Shown: positions 8,609 through 16,050 of the stretch, piece by piece | Position numbering within the stretch: the first letter of the stretch is position 1 | Layout of the letters: the number at the start of each line of letters is the position of its first letter | Source of the DNA: GCA-2712985 sp964515905 | GTDB taxonomy: Bacteria; Pseudomonadota; Alphaproteobacteria; UBA7887 | Reading direction: 5' to 3' | Assembly: GCA_964515905.1 (NCBI GenBank) | Contig: CAZEWK010000089.1 | Coordinates: 93,453 to 157,452, forward strand | Length of the DNA: 64,000 bases | The notes under the pieces: generated by a model | Seen by the model: the letters and a program-made list of their open reading frames with translations, nothing else | Databases searched by the model: none | What the model was told of the DNA's origin: nothing | Translations under genes and position numbers: made by a program

Positions 8609-9745
8609 ATGATTACTCAACACGCATACTTAATATTTAAGCCTCCAGTCAGAAGACTTCGTTATTGGGTTTCTATGATCATTTTTTCGTTTTCTACATC
8701 CTGCACACCACTTTTAGACGAAGTACTATGGGATCGAAATTCGGAAACTACAGAATTATTCAGAATGGTCGAGTCCGGCGATGCAACCGCACAAACAGCA
8801 CTGGGTCAAAGGTACGAAACCGGCAACGGTGTTGAGCAGAACTACAAACATGCAAAAGCCTGGTACGAAAGAGCAGTGGAACAAGGAGACCCATTGGCAA
8901 TGTTTCTGCTCGGGAATATGTTCGAAAAAGGTACTCTCGGGACTCCCGATTATCAAAGTGCTGCGACTTTATACCTCCGGGCTGCAAGCAGCGGAGATGC
9001 CTCAGCACAAGCTAGCTTAGCCCAACTATATGAAAAGGGTTTGGGAGTGCAACAAAGTTACGCCATGGCAAATACTTGGTACACCCGGGCAGCTGAGCAA
9101 TGGGAAGTAAACAACGATTATCCGTTGGGAATTCCAAGTCCCGGATTAAAAGGAAGTAAAGATGTTAGCTCAGAAGCTATTCGCTGGTTTCGACGAGCTG
9201 CAAATTTAGGAGTTGCCGAGGCGCAGTTTGACCTGGCTCGCGCTTACGAGGCAGGAAGTGGTGTATCGCGAAATCTAAGAATAGCGCTTATCTGGTATGA
9301 AGCAGCCGCTTCACAGGGGCACTCGCGTTCTGCCGCAGCCCTCATCAGACTTCGGAACGAGACCGATCCTATAAGTGACCCCCAGACAACAGTCACAACT
9401 AAACCTAATCCGATCATTTTGAGTCAAACAAGCCGGATAACAAGCACTGTACATCAAAGAACTACCGAGCCACCCAGCCCCCAAAACCAACAAAACTTTC
9501 TGGTGCATTTAGCATCTTACCGAAATGTAAGGGATGCCGAAAAAGGCTGGGCCCGACTTTTGGCCGATCATGAATCCACACTAAACAAACTGCTGGTTCG
9601 ATTTTCAGAAATTACTATTCCGGAAGATGGTTTATTTTACAGGGTCGAGGTAGGCCCCTTTGCAACGCTTTCAGAAGCCCAGGATCTTTGCGAAACTCTT
9701 GCAAAACGATCCGCCTATTGCCGAACCTTAAAAAACCCACAGTAA
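8609..9745 (+). CDS. Sel1-repeat protein with C-terminal SPOR domain
   Basis: A 378-residue protein. A hydrophobic N-terminal segment (about residues 19-33, ending FSTSC) suggests export or membrane anchoring. Four or five Sel1-like repeats follow (about 52-235), each with the A..LG..Y..G.GV...Y..A..WY..AA pattern. A Thr/Pro/Asn-rich linker leads to an SPOR domain (about 295-375, from NFLVHLASY to FYRVEVGPF). SPOR domains bind septal, denuded peptidoglycan and Sel1 repeats mediate protein contacts, so a cell-wall or division role is likely by family. The start is uncertain: an out-of-frame ATG at 8593 has a better AGGA, and in-frame Met23 (8675) is an alternative. Confidence 0.82.
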   Translation: MITQHAYLIFKPPVRRLRYWVSMIIFSFSTSCTPLLDEVLWDRNSETTELFRMVESGDATAQTALGQRYETGNGVEQNYKHAKAWYERAVEQGDPLAMFLLGNMFEKGTLGTPDYQSAATLYLRAASSGDASAQASLAQLYEKGLGVQQSYAMANTWYTRAAEQWEVNNDYPLGIPSPGLKGSKDVSSEAIRWFRRAANLGVAEAQFDLARAYEAGSGVSRNLRIALIWYEAAASQGHSRSAAALIRLRNETDPISDPQTTVTTKPNPIILSQTSRITSTVHQRTTEPPSPQNQQNFLVHLASYRNVRDAEKGWARLLADHESTLNKLLVRFSEITIPEDGLFYRVEVGPFATLSEAQDLCETLAKRSAYCRTLKNPQ

Positions 9746-9798
9746 TTCGAATGAGCAAGCCGTCTGAAGTGCACTAAAGAGCAATGATAGTTCACTTG

Positions 9799-10995
9799 CT
9801 ATGTTGTACACCCCGCCTTTGCCTCTACCGATCCAAGCCGTTGGACTACGTTTAGGTGTTCTGCACTTCCTTTAGCAATCACCAAATTTAGTGAACTATG
9901 ATGACTTTTCACATCAATGGTCTCGGCGCCAGTTGCACCCTGGAAATCAAGTCCGGGAAGTGTCTCAAGAGCCGCCCGGCCCGAAACCTCTCCGGCTTTC
10001 TCCCACGCCTCTCCAAGGGCCGCGACAGCACTGGCATGGTTGTGGGCGTAATAGGTCACAGGAAACCTTGCCCCACGACTATTTTGCACGCGTTCCACAA
10101 ATTCCATTGCCTCGGGCCGGTCATCAGACATAACAAAAGATGAGCAGGTAACGATACGCTCGCGTTCCTCGGCAACAAGTGCCTGATGATGTGTTTCGTT
10201 GAACCCTATCCAAGCAAAAGTGAGTCGCTTGAGTAATCCCATCTTATTTGCTTGTCGAATAAAAAGGGGGCCGTTTACTCGAGGAATGCAAAATAGGACC
10301 ACCTCAGCACCTGTGTGAGAGATCCATTCAAGGACCGGCTCAAATTGCTCCTCCCCCACATCCGTTAGAGCTTGGCCCAGCACGTGCCCATTATGAGGTT
10401 GAATATGGAACCTAGATTGCCGAAACATTGAGTTTTGCCAACTAGGATAGGAACCAACCAGAAAATAGTTTCTGCCAGCCCCACCGTCCACGTAGTCAAT
10501 GAGAGGTTGCACATCTTGGGCCGGTGTGGGGCCTAATGTAAACAAGTTGGGATGACAATAACGCCCTTCATGATTAGTTGCGTTAATCAGTGGCGTAGCC
10601 AAATCGGCCAAGTAACGCGAAGCAAATTTGCGACCTGCAGCAATAAATGGCCCGATCACCCCTGATACTTGTTCGTCACGAACTAACTCTGTACACAACT
10701 TAGCGAGATTGTTCGGATGACCTTCTGAATCCTTATAAACAGCTTCTACATAACGGCCCAGTACTCCACCCGACGCATTGAGCTTTTCTATACCAGCATC
10801 AACCCCAGCCCTCATTTGCGTTGTTATCTCGCTAGCATCACCCGTCATAGGTAACAACACTCCGATGCGCACAAGGTCGGTATTGGCTAAGGAACCAGTG
10901 GTCTTCCCAAATAGGCTGCACACAGCACTAGAGCCCAAAACTTTCAGCACACCCCTACGATTGTATTGTCTCGATTTAGTCAATTTAGAGTTCAC
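9799..10995 (-). CDS. ABC transporter substrate-binding protein, AmiC/UrtA-type (orphan)
   Basis: A 398-residue periplasmic type I binding protein of the branched-chain amino acid/amide family. It has a Tat-like signal (RRGVLKVLGSS, about residues 13-23). The mature part begins near VRIGVLLPMTGDASE, with GVIGPFIAAGRKFASRYL near 115-132, a family-typical layout. Closest in style are short-amide (AmiC) and urea (UrtA) receptors. No permease or ATPase gene is adjacent, so it either works with components encoded elsewhere or acts as a sensor. The start codon is GTG with AGG-rich sequence upstream. It faces the Sel1/SPOR gene and is divergent from def. Confidence 0.8.
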   Translation of the reverse strand: MNSKLTKSRQYNRRGVLKVLGSSAVCSLFGKTTGSLANTDLVRIGVLLPMTGDASEITTQMRAGVDAGIEKLNASGGVLGRYVEAVYKDSEGHPNNLAKLCTELVRDEQVSGVIGPFIAAGRKFASRYLADLATPLINATNHEGRYCHPNLFTLGPTPAQDVQPLIDYVDGGAGRNYFLVGSYPSWQNSMFRQSRFHIQPHNGHVLGQALTDVGEEQFEPVLEWISHTGAEVVLFCIPRVNGPLFIRQANKMGLLKRLTFAWIGFNETHHQALVAEERERIVTCSSFVMSDDRPEAMEFVERVQNSRGARFPVTYYAHNHASAVAALGEAWEKAGEVSGRAALETLPGLDFQGATGAETIDVKSHHSSLNLVIAKGSAEHLNVVQRLGSVEAKAGCTT

Positions 10996-11154
10996 TCATA
11001 CCTACCTGTTCCTTTTACAGTCTCATAGATCCTCGCTAGCAAGGCCATGCGAAATACAGAAAATTTTACACGCAAAACTTGACTAGCATAACACCTCCAC
11101 ATAACAGTTCCATATAATACGGATTCAATGAAATAACTGACCTTATACAACATC

Positions 11155-11679
11155 ATGGCCAAATTGCCGATCCTCATTGCGCCCGACCCACGTCTAAAAA
11201 TTACCGCCTCTCCGGTGTACACCGTTGATAGACAGGTCCAGGAATTATTAGATGATATGCTTGAAACTATGTACCACGCTCCGGGGATAGGACTTGCGGC
11301 ACCCCAAATCGGAATCCCAAAACGGCTTCTCGTTATAGATTTAGCAAAAAAGGATGCTGAGCCAACACCATTAAAAGTCGTCAACCCAGAACTGGTGTGG
11401 ACTTCGGAACAAAGTGTCTCAAATGAAGAAGGGTGTTTATCCCTTCCCGACCAGTTTGCCGATGTAGAACGGCCGGATAGTGTTCGGGTGCGTTATGTGG
11501 ATGAGCACAACACAACTCAAGAGATAAAGGCTTCTGGAATGCTGGCCGCCTGCCTTCAACATGAGATGGATCACTTAGATGGGCGCCTGTTTGTAGACCA
11601 TTTATCTAGGTTAAAACGGAACATAATTCTACGTAAGTTATCGAAATTGAAATCTATACGCCAAAAAGAAGATCGATGA
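11155..11679 (+). CDS. def: Peptide deformylase
   Basis: A 174-residue iron peptidase that removes the formyl group from nascent N-terminal formyl-methionine. All three signature motifs are intact: GIGLAAPQIG (44-53), EGCLSLP (92-98, metal ligand Cys94) and QHEMDHLDG (135-143, metal ligands His136 and His140 with catalytic Glu137). It is the first gene of def-fmt-truA, which pairs the deformylase with the enzyme that adds the formyl group. No strong Shine-Dalgarno is visible before the ATG. The upstream neighbour is divergent, so the promoter lies within 10996-11154. Confidence 0.97.
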   Translation: MAKLPILIAPDPRLKITASPVYTVDRQVQELLDDMLETMYHAPGIGLAAPQIGIPKRLLVIDLAKKDAEPTPLKVVNPELVWTSEQSVSNEEGCLSLPDQFADVERPDSVRVRYVDEHNTTQEIKASGMLAACLQHEMDHLDGRLFVDHLSRLKRNIILRKLSKLKSIRQKEDR

Positions 11680-11687
11680 ACCGTTAA

Positions 11688-12614
11688 ATGACTCCTCTTA
11701 CGTTTGTCTTTATGGGCACTCCAAACTTTGGGATCCCAGCCTTAAAAGCTCTCCTGGGAGCTGGCCACCGATCTCTTTGCATATTTAGCCAACCTCCTCG
11801 ACCTGCAGGACGTGGACAAACAGTGCTCAAGAGTCCCGTTCACGAATTCGCCGACCAACAAAGCTTACGTATTAGAACCCCGAAATCTCTTAAAGGTGCT
11901 GACGAAGCCGATTATTTACTTTCTCTATCGCCGGACGTAGTGGTAGTTGCCGCATATGGTTTAATGTTGCCACGAAACGTTTTAGAGACCCCTCAGTTTG
12001 GCTGCATCAATATTCACGCTTCATTACTTCCCCGCTGGCGCGGTGCTGCTCCAATTCAACGAGCGATAATGTCTGGCGACAATTTAACAGGAATTACAAT
12101 CATGCGGATGGAAGAAGGGCTGGACACGGGACCCATCTTATCTCAGCAGGATATACCTATAAAATCCGACAACTCAGGAAGATTGCACGATCGCCTTGCA
12201 AAACTGGGGGCGGAAATGATTCTTGATGCACTCTTAAAACTGAAAAATGGAACAATCAAAGAAAGGCCCCAGCCCGAAAGTGGTTCCACTTATGCTGCCC
12301 GCCTGACAAAAGCTGACGAGCGCTTGAATTGGAGGCAGTCCGCAGACGAACTAGGCCTGCAAATTCGGGCCTTGAGTCCCGCCCCTAAGGCCCATTTCGT
12401 TTACAAGGGTGAACGATGGAAAGTACTGGATGCCGATATTGATATGGAACAAACCTCCGGTCAGCCAGGCCGTGTGTTGGATAACCAGTTGACCATATCT
12501 TGCTCCCAGGGGACAATTAAACCCGTCAAAATACAACGACCGGGGCGCAGGCCAATGACGACGGAGGAAGTGCTTCGTGGCGCTCCTATCCCCGTCGGTA
12601 CAGATCTTCCATGA
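11688..12614 (+). CDS. fmt: Methionyl-tRNA formyltransferase
   Basis: A 308-residue cytosolic enzyme that formylates Met-tRNA(fMet) using 10-formyl-tetrahydrofolate. The N-terminal Rossmann domain begins TFVFMGTPNFGIPALK. The catalytic region NIHASLLPRWRGAAPIQRA lies at about 107-125 and MEEGLDTGPIL at about 139-149 supplies the active-site Asp. The C-terminal OB-like domain ends at LRGAPIPVGTDLP. It starts 8 bases after def and its stop overlaps the truA start (ATGA), so the three genes form an operon. Confidence 0.97.
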   Translation: MTPLTFVFMGTPNFGIPALKALLGAGHRSLCIFSQPPRPAGRGQTVLKSPVHEFADQQSLRIRTPKSLKGADEADYLLSLSPDVVVVAAYGLMLPRNVLETPQFGCINIHASLLPRWRGAAPIQRAIMSGDNLTGITIMRMEEGLDTGPILSQQDIPIKSDNSGRLHDRLAKLGAEMILDALLKLKNGTIKERPQPESGSTYAARLTKADERLNWRQSADELGLQIRALSPAPKAHFVYKGERWKVLDADIDMEQTSGQPGRVLDNQLTISCSQGTIKPVKIQRPGRRPMTTEEVLRGAPIPVGTDLP

Positions 12615-13378
12615 TCGAAAGATACCGCTACAAACTGACGATTGAATATGAAGGAACAAATTATGTGGGCTGGCAGCAGCAGCGCAATGGACCATCCGTG
12701 CAGACCGCTCTTCAGGATGCTATCTTAAATTTCTCTGGAACCAGTGTAGAGTGCATGGGCGCGGGACGCACAGATGCTGGTGTACACGCGTTAGGGCAGG
12801 TGGCACACATTGATCTGCCACGAGCTTATCCCACTGATACTATTCGCGATGCACTAAATTCTCATTTACGACCGGCTCCAATTGGTGTGCTGTGTGTTGA
12901 ACAAGTCGGGCAGGAGTTCCACGCACGTTTTTCCGCTGTGTGCCGCAACTATCGTTACGCTATAATAAACCGCCGCACCCCTTTAACGGTTGAAAGAGGA
13001 CGAGCTTGGTTGGTCAGTCAGGAGCTCGATGAAGAATCAATGTCGGATGCCTGCCGTCGCCTGATCGGCAAGCACGACTTTACGAGCTTTCGAGCCGCCG
13101 AATGCCAAGCTAAGTCAGCTGTCAAAACACTTGACCAACTTCAAACAAAACGAATCCGGGACCATATCACCATTACAGCTCAGGCTCGTTCTTTTCTTCA
13201 TCGACAGGTGCGAAATATTGTCGGGACTTTAGTCCAGGTCGGACAAGGGAAACTCCATGCTAATGATATATCGGCCATATTAGAGGCCCGAGACCGAGCC
13301 GCAGCAGGGCCATGCGCGCCAGCGGATGGCCTTTATTTGACAGGAGTTGATTATAGGGCGTCTAGCCACTCTAAATAG
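12611..13378 (+). CDS. truA: tRNA pseudouridine(38-40) synthase TruA
   Basis: A 255-residue pseudouridine synthase acting on the anticodon arm (positions 38-40) of tRNAs. The catalytic aspartate is in GAGRTDAGVHALGQ (about residues 51-64). KLTIEYEGTNYVGWQQQ at the N-terminus and FLHRQVRNIVGTLVQVG near 195-211 are characteristic. It overlaps fmt by 4 bases, which suggests translational coupling. It ends 42 bases before the stop of a convergent membrane protein gene. Confidence 0.97.
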   Translation: MIERYRYKLTIEYEGTNYVGWQQQRNGPSVQTALQDAILNFSGTSVECMGAGRTDAGVHALGQVAHIDLPRAYPTDTIRDALNSHLRPAPIGVLCVEQVGQEFHARFSAVCRNYRYAIINRRTPLTVERGRAWLVSQELDEESMSDACRRLIGKHDFTSFRAAECQAKSAVKTLDQLQTKRIRDHITITAQARSFLHRQVRNIVGTLVQVGQGKLHANDISAILEARDRAAAGPCAPADGLYLTGVDYRASSHSK

Positions 13379-13419
13379 TAAACTAAGTTAGCAACAGCAC
13401 CGATATCTCACTTTGATAG

Positions 13420-13977
13420 TTACGGCATCCCTAAAATCAAGGTGTCGAGAAGGACTGCAACTAGAATACCAATAGTAACGACTAGCGCTGTCTTCCCAAG
13501 ACTGAGCTCTAAAACGAGGCGCGTAATAAAAAAATCATATGATAACAATAGGACAAGAAGTAACACAGGAAGCAATTCGCCGATAAAACCTCCCAATACT
13601 TTACTAATGAAGGTCATAACCACAACCAAGCCCCATTGCGGTACCGCCATCCAATTTAACGAGATAATATAGCTAGCATAACAGCGGCCTCGATCTAAAA
13701 CGCGAGTTAAAATCAACATGACTAGGGGAAACACTACCCAGCCAAGCGCATAGCGCAGCAGATATAATATAGTAGAGGACGTCTGGTCATTTTCTAAGGT
13801 CGAAGCATGCAAAAAACTAAGAACTATAAAGAGAGGTAAGGCAACCAACGCAGCAACAAAGGACCTCCAAAAACCATCAATGGTATGATTTAAGTGATTT
13901 AAGCCATCTCGTTCGAACTGAATAAGCCTCAGCGCCCCTGTTAAGGACGTTTTAATTTCATCACTTAAAGGGGTCAC
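13420..13977 (-). CDS. Small polytopic membrane protein, Yip1-like, function unknown
   Basis: A 185-residue protein with an amphipathic N-terminus (TGALRLIQFERDGLNHLNHT) followed by about five hydrophobic segments (about 38-60, 72-90, 105-125, 130-150, 160-182). Its general shape recalls Yip1-like or DUF-type alphaproteobacterial membrane proteins, but I recognise no diagnostic motif. It starts with GTG overlapping the dapE stop (GTGA), so it is translated with dapE. That coupling says it is probably real; it does not reveal a function. Confidence 0.7.
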   Translation of the reverse strand: MTPLSDEIKTSLTGALRLIQFERDGLNHLNHTIDGFWRSFVAALVALPLFIVLSFLHASTLENDQTSSTILYLLRYALGWVVFPLVMLILTRVLDRGRCYASYIISLNWMAVPQWGLVVVMTFISKVLGGFIGELLPVLLLVLLLSYDFFITRLVLELSLGKTALVVTIGILVAVLLDTLILGMP

Positions 13978-15146
13978 TGGCTATCTTTCAGAAAATATCG
14001 CTCTAGAATGGCTAAATAAACCTTAGATAATAAGCTTAAATCAGAGGTTGCAACACATTCGTCAACCTTATGCATGGTATGACCAACTAGTCCAAACTCC
14101 ACAACCGGACACATATCCTTTATGAACCGCGCATCTGAAGTTCCTCCAGAAGTCGAAAGAACAGGCGTGCGACCCGTAACATCATAAATCCCCTTACTCA
14201 CCAAATCACTTAATCTACCGGGAGGAGTTAGAAATGCTTCCCCTGAGATATTAACTTCCAGGTCAAAGTCACTTGTGTGAGCAGTACATAACGCATGAAT
14301 TTGATCCCTGAGACCAGTGCCATTGTGAAGATCATTAAAACGTATATTGATGTGAGCACTAGCCGTGGCCGGGACAACATTAGTCGCTTTATTGCCAACA
14401 TCTATACTAGTAATCTCCAAGTTAGATGGCGGAAAATGGTCGGTTCCCGTGTCAAGAGACCACTTCTCAAAAGCAGCGAGCAATCGAACCAATTGATGAA
14501 TCGCGCTTGGTTCAGTGCCTGGATAGGCAACATGGCCCTGCATGCCTTTGACTAATACCCGCGCATTTAAACTGCCGCGACGCCCAATCTTCACCATGTC
14601 ACCGAGTTGTTTGGGATTCGTTGGCTCGCCCACGAGACAATCATCTAAAACTTCTCCCTTCTTCTTCAACCAATCGAGCACTTTTTTCGTGCCGTTAATT
14701 CCAGGGCCTTCTTCATCACCGGTGATTAACAAACTAATAGAGCCAGGGAATTCCTTTTTTCTGTTTTTAGTTTGTACAATGTACTGACAGCAAGCGCCGA
14801 TAAACGAAGCTATGGCCCCTTTCATATCAACCGCACCCCGCCCGCAGATTGAGCCGTCTTGGACCAACGCCTCAAATGGATCAAAGGACCAATTCTCAAT
14901 ATCCCCAGGGGGCACCACGTCTGTATGACCGGCATAACAAAAATTAGGCCTCCCTTCACCATATTTGGCGTATAAATTATTTACGATGCCGGTATCCGAA
15001 TTTCCAAAAGGGAGACGGTGACATACGAAACCGATTTCACCCAATACTTGTTCAACAATATTGATCGCCCCAGCGTCTTCGGGGGTGACACTAGGACATT
15101 TGATAAGGGATCGAGTTAATTCCACAATGTCCGGTATTTTCTTCAT
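13974..15146 (-). CDS. dapE: Succinyl-diaminopimelate desuccinylase
   Basis: A 390-residue M20-family metallohydrolase that cleaves N-succinyl-LL-diaminopimelate in lysine and peptidoglycan-precursor synthesis. Motifs: CPSVTPED near the N-terminus, AGHTDVVPPGD (metal-binding His and Asp), GRGAVDMKGA, ITGDEEGPG (catalytic Glu) and STSGGTSDARF near the C-terminus. ATG 15146 has GGAG five bases upstream. The frame is open to 15182, but that would add 12 residues (MSVSRNYKGWRR) with no conserved counterpart. A membrane protein gene is coupled downstream. Confidence 0.96.
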   Translation of the reverse strand: MKKIPDIVELTRSLIKCPSVTPEDAGAINIVEQVLGEIGFVCHRLPFGNSDTGIVNNLYAKYGEGRPNFCYAGHTDVVPPGDIENWSFDPFEALVQDGSICGRGAVDMKGAIASFIGACCQYIVQTKNRKKEFPGSISLLITGDEEGPGINGTKKVLDWLKKKGEVLDDCLVGEPTNPKQLGDMVKIGRRGSLNARVLVKGMQGHVAYPGTEPSAIHQLVRLLAAFEKWSLDTGTDHFPPSNLEITSIDVGNKATNVVPATASAHINIRFNDLHNGTGLRDQIHALCTAHTSDFDLEVNISGEAFLTPPGRLSDLVSKGIYDVTGRTPVLSTSGGTSDARFIKDMCPVVEFGLVGHTMHKVDECVATSDLSLLSKVYLAILERYFLKDSQ

Positions 15147-15263
15147 ACGTCTCCATCCTTTATAGTTCCGACTCACTGACACATGGGCAGCAACAGGTCA
15201 ACCTAGCACTTTTTTAAGTTGCCACACTCAACTATGGTGGTTGGAAGTTTTTGGAGCATTTTC

Positions 15264-15635
15264 ATGACTTACTGGCTGATGAAATCGGAACCAAGCGCCT
15301 ATTCCCGAAATGATCGGCTAAGGGATGGACCCACACACTGGGACGGCGAACGAAATTATCAAGTCTCAAACAATATAAAAATTGAAAAAAGAATTGCGGG
15401 CGAAATGGAAGTGAGCCGCGATTATTATCCCGACCATACGGATGATAGAAGTCGTTTTAGCATGGCCGACGTTAAGCCATGTATCACGGTGAAAAGTCCC
15501 GTCACACTAGCGGGAATGAAGGCGGAGCCAAAACTTTCTGATCTTGCTCTGGTCAAACAGTCCCGCCTGCCAGTACTACCTGTCTCTGTCGCTCATTGGA
15601 AGCTTTTCTGTCAGATGGCTGGTGGGAAAACCTAG
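15264..15635 (+). CDS. Shortened EVE-domain (PUA-like) protein
   Basis: A 123-residue protein that begins exactly like EVE-domain proteins (MTYWLMKSEPSAYSRNDRL, then THWDGERNYQVSNN) and ends like them (SPVTLAGMKAEPKLSDLALV, then RLPVLPVS). The usual family length is about 135-155. Against the family pattern as I know it, the strand with the GDLAFFYHSN motif, part of the modified-base-binding pocket, is missing after SNNIKIEK, and a second piece is missing after YYPDHTDDR. The frame remains open. It may be a decayed or specialised version. ATG 15264 follows GGAG by seven bases; the open frame upstream to 15219 lacks support. Confidence 0.75.
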   Translation: MTYWLMKSEPSAYSRNDRLRDGPTHWDGERNYQVSNNIKIEKRIAGEMEVSRDYYPDHTDDRSRFSMADVKPCITVKSPVTLAGMKAEPKLSDLALVKQSRLPVLPVSVAHWKLFCQMAGGKT

Positions 15636-15638
15636 TAA

Positions 15639-15974
15639 ATGGGTAGTGTGCTATGTCACATTTCGGAGATTGGTGATGGTGACGCAAAACTATTCGATAA
15701 AGTAGCCATTGATGGAAGGTATCATGAACTGTTTGTCGTCCGTAAAGGCAGGAACGTGTTTTGCTACGTTAACGACTGCCCTCATTTACATATTACACTA
15801 GATGTAATCCCTGGCCGCCTTATGAATAAAACTGAAGGTGTGATACAATGCGCAAATCATGGGGCTAAATTCGAAATTGCAAGTGGACGATGCATCTGGG
15901 GACCATGTCGGGGCAAGACACTTCGCACCAAACCTGTAGAACTCATTAATGGCATGGTAGTCCTAAAAAACTGA
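15639..15974 (+). CDS. Rieske-type [2Fe-2S] ferredoxin
   Basis: A 111-residue single-domain Rieske protein. The cluster ligands are visible as DCPHLHITLD (C-x-H, about residues 46-55) and IQCANHGAKFEI (C-x-x-H, about 69-80). The FEIASGRCIWGPCRGKTL stretch is the usual third loop. Small soluble Rieske ferredoxins pass electrons to oxygenases or other redox enzymes. No oxygenase is adjacent, so the partner is unknown. It follows the EVE gene by three bases and probably shares its transcript. Confidence 0.85.
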   Translation: MGSVLCHISEIGDGDAKLFDKVAIDGRYHELFVVRKGRNVFCYVNDCPHLHITLDVIPGRLMNKTEGVIQCANHGAKFEIASGRCIWGPCRGKTLRTKPVELINGMVVLKN

Positions 15975-16050
15975 GTAGCTAGACGGGAGTTCATAATAAA
16001 GCGGCATCCCATTAGAAGCCGTAAAACAAATATACTTGGAGGGACTGCAA

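Noticed and set aside
16036..16050. In-frame TTG start for acs
   Set aside because: It would include the Shine-Dalgarno of ATG 16051 in the coding sequence.
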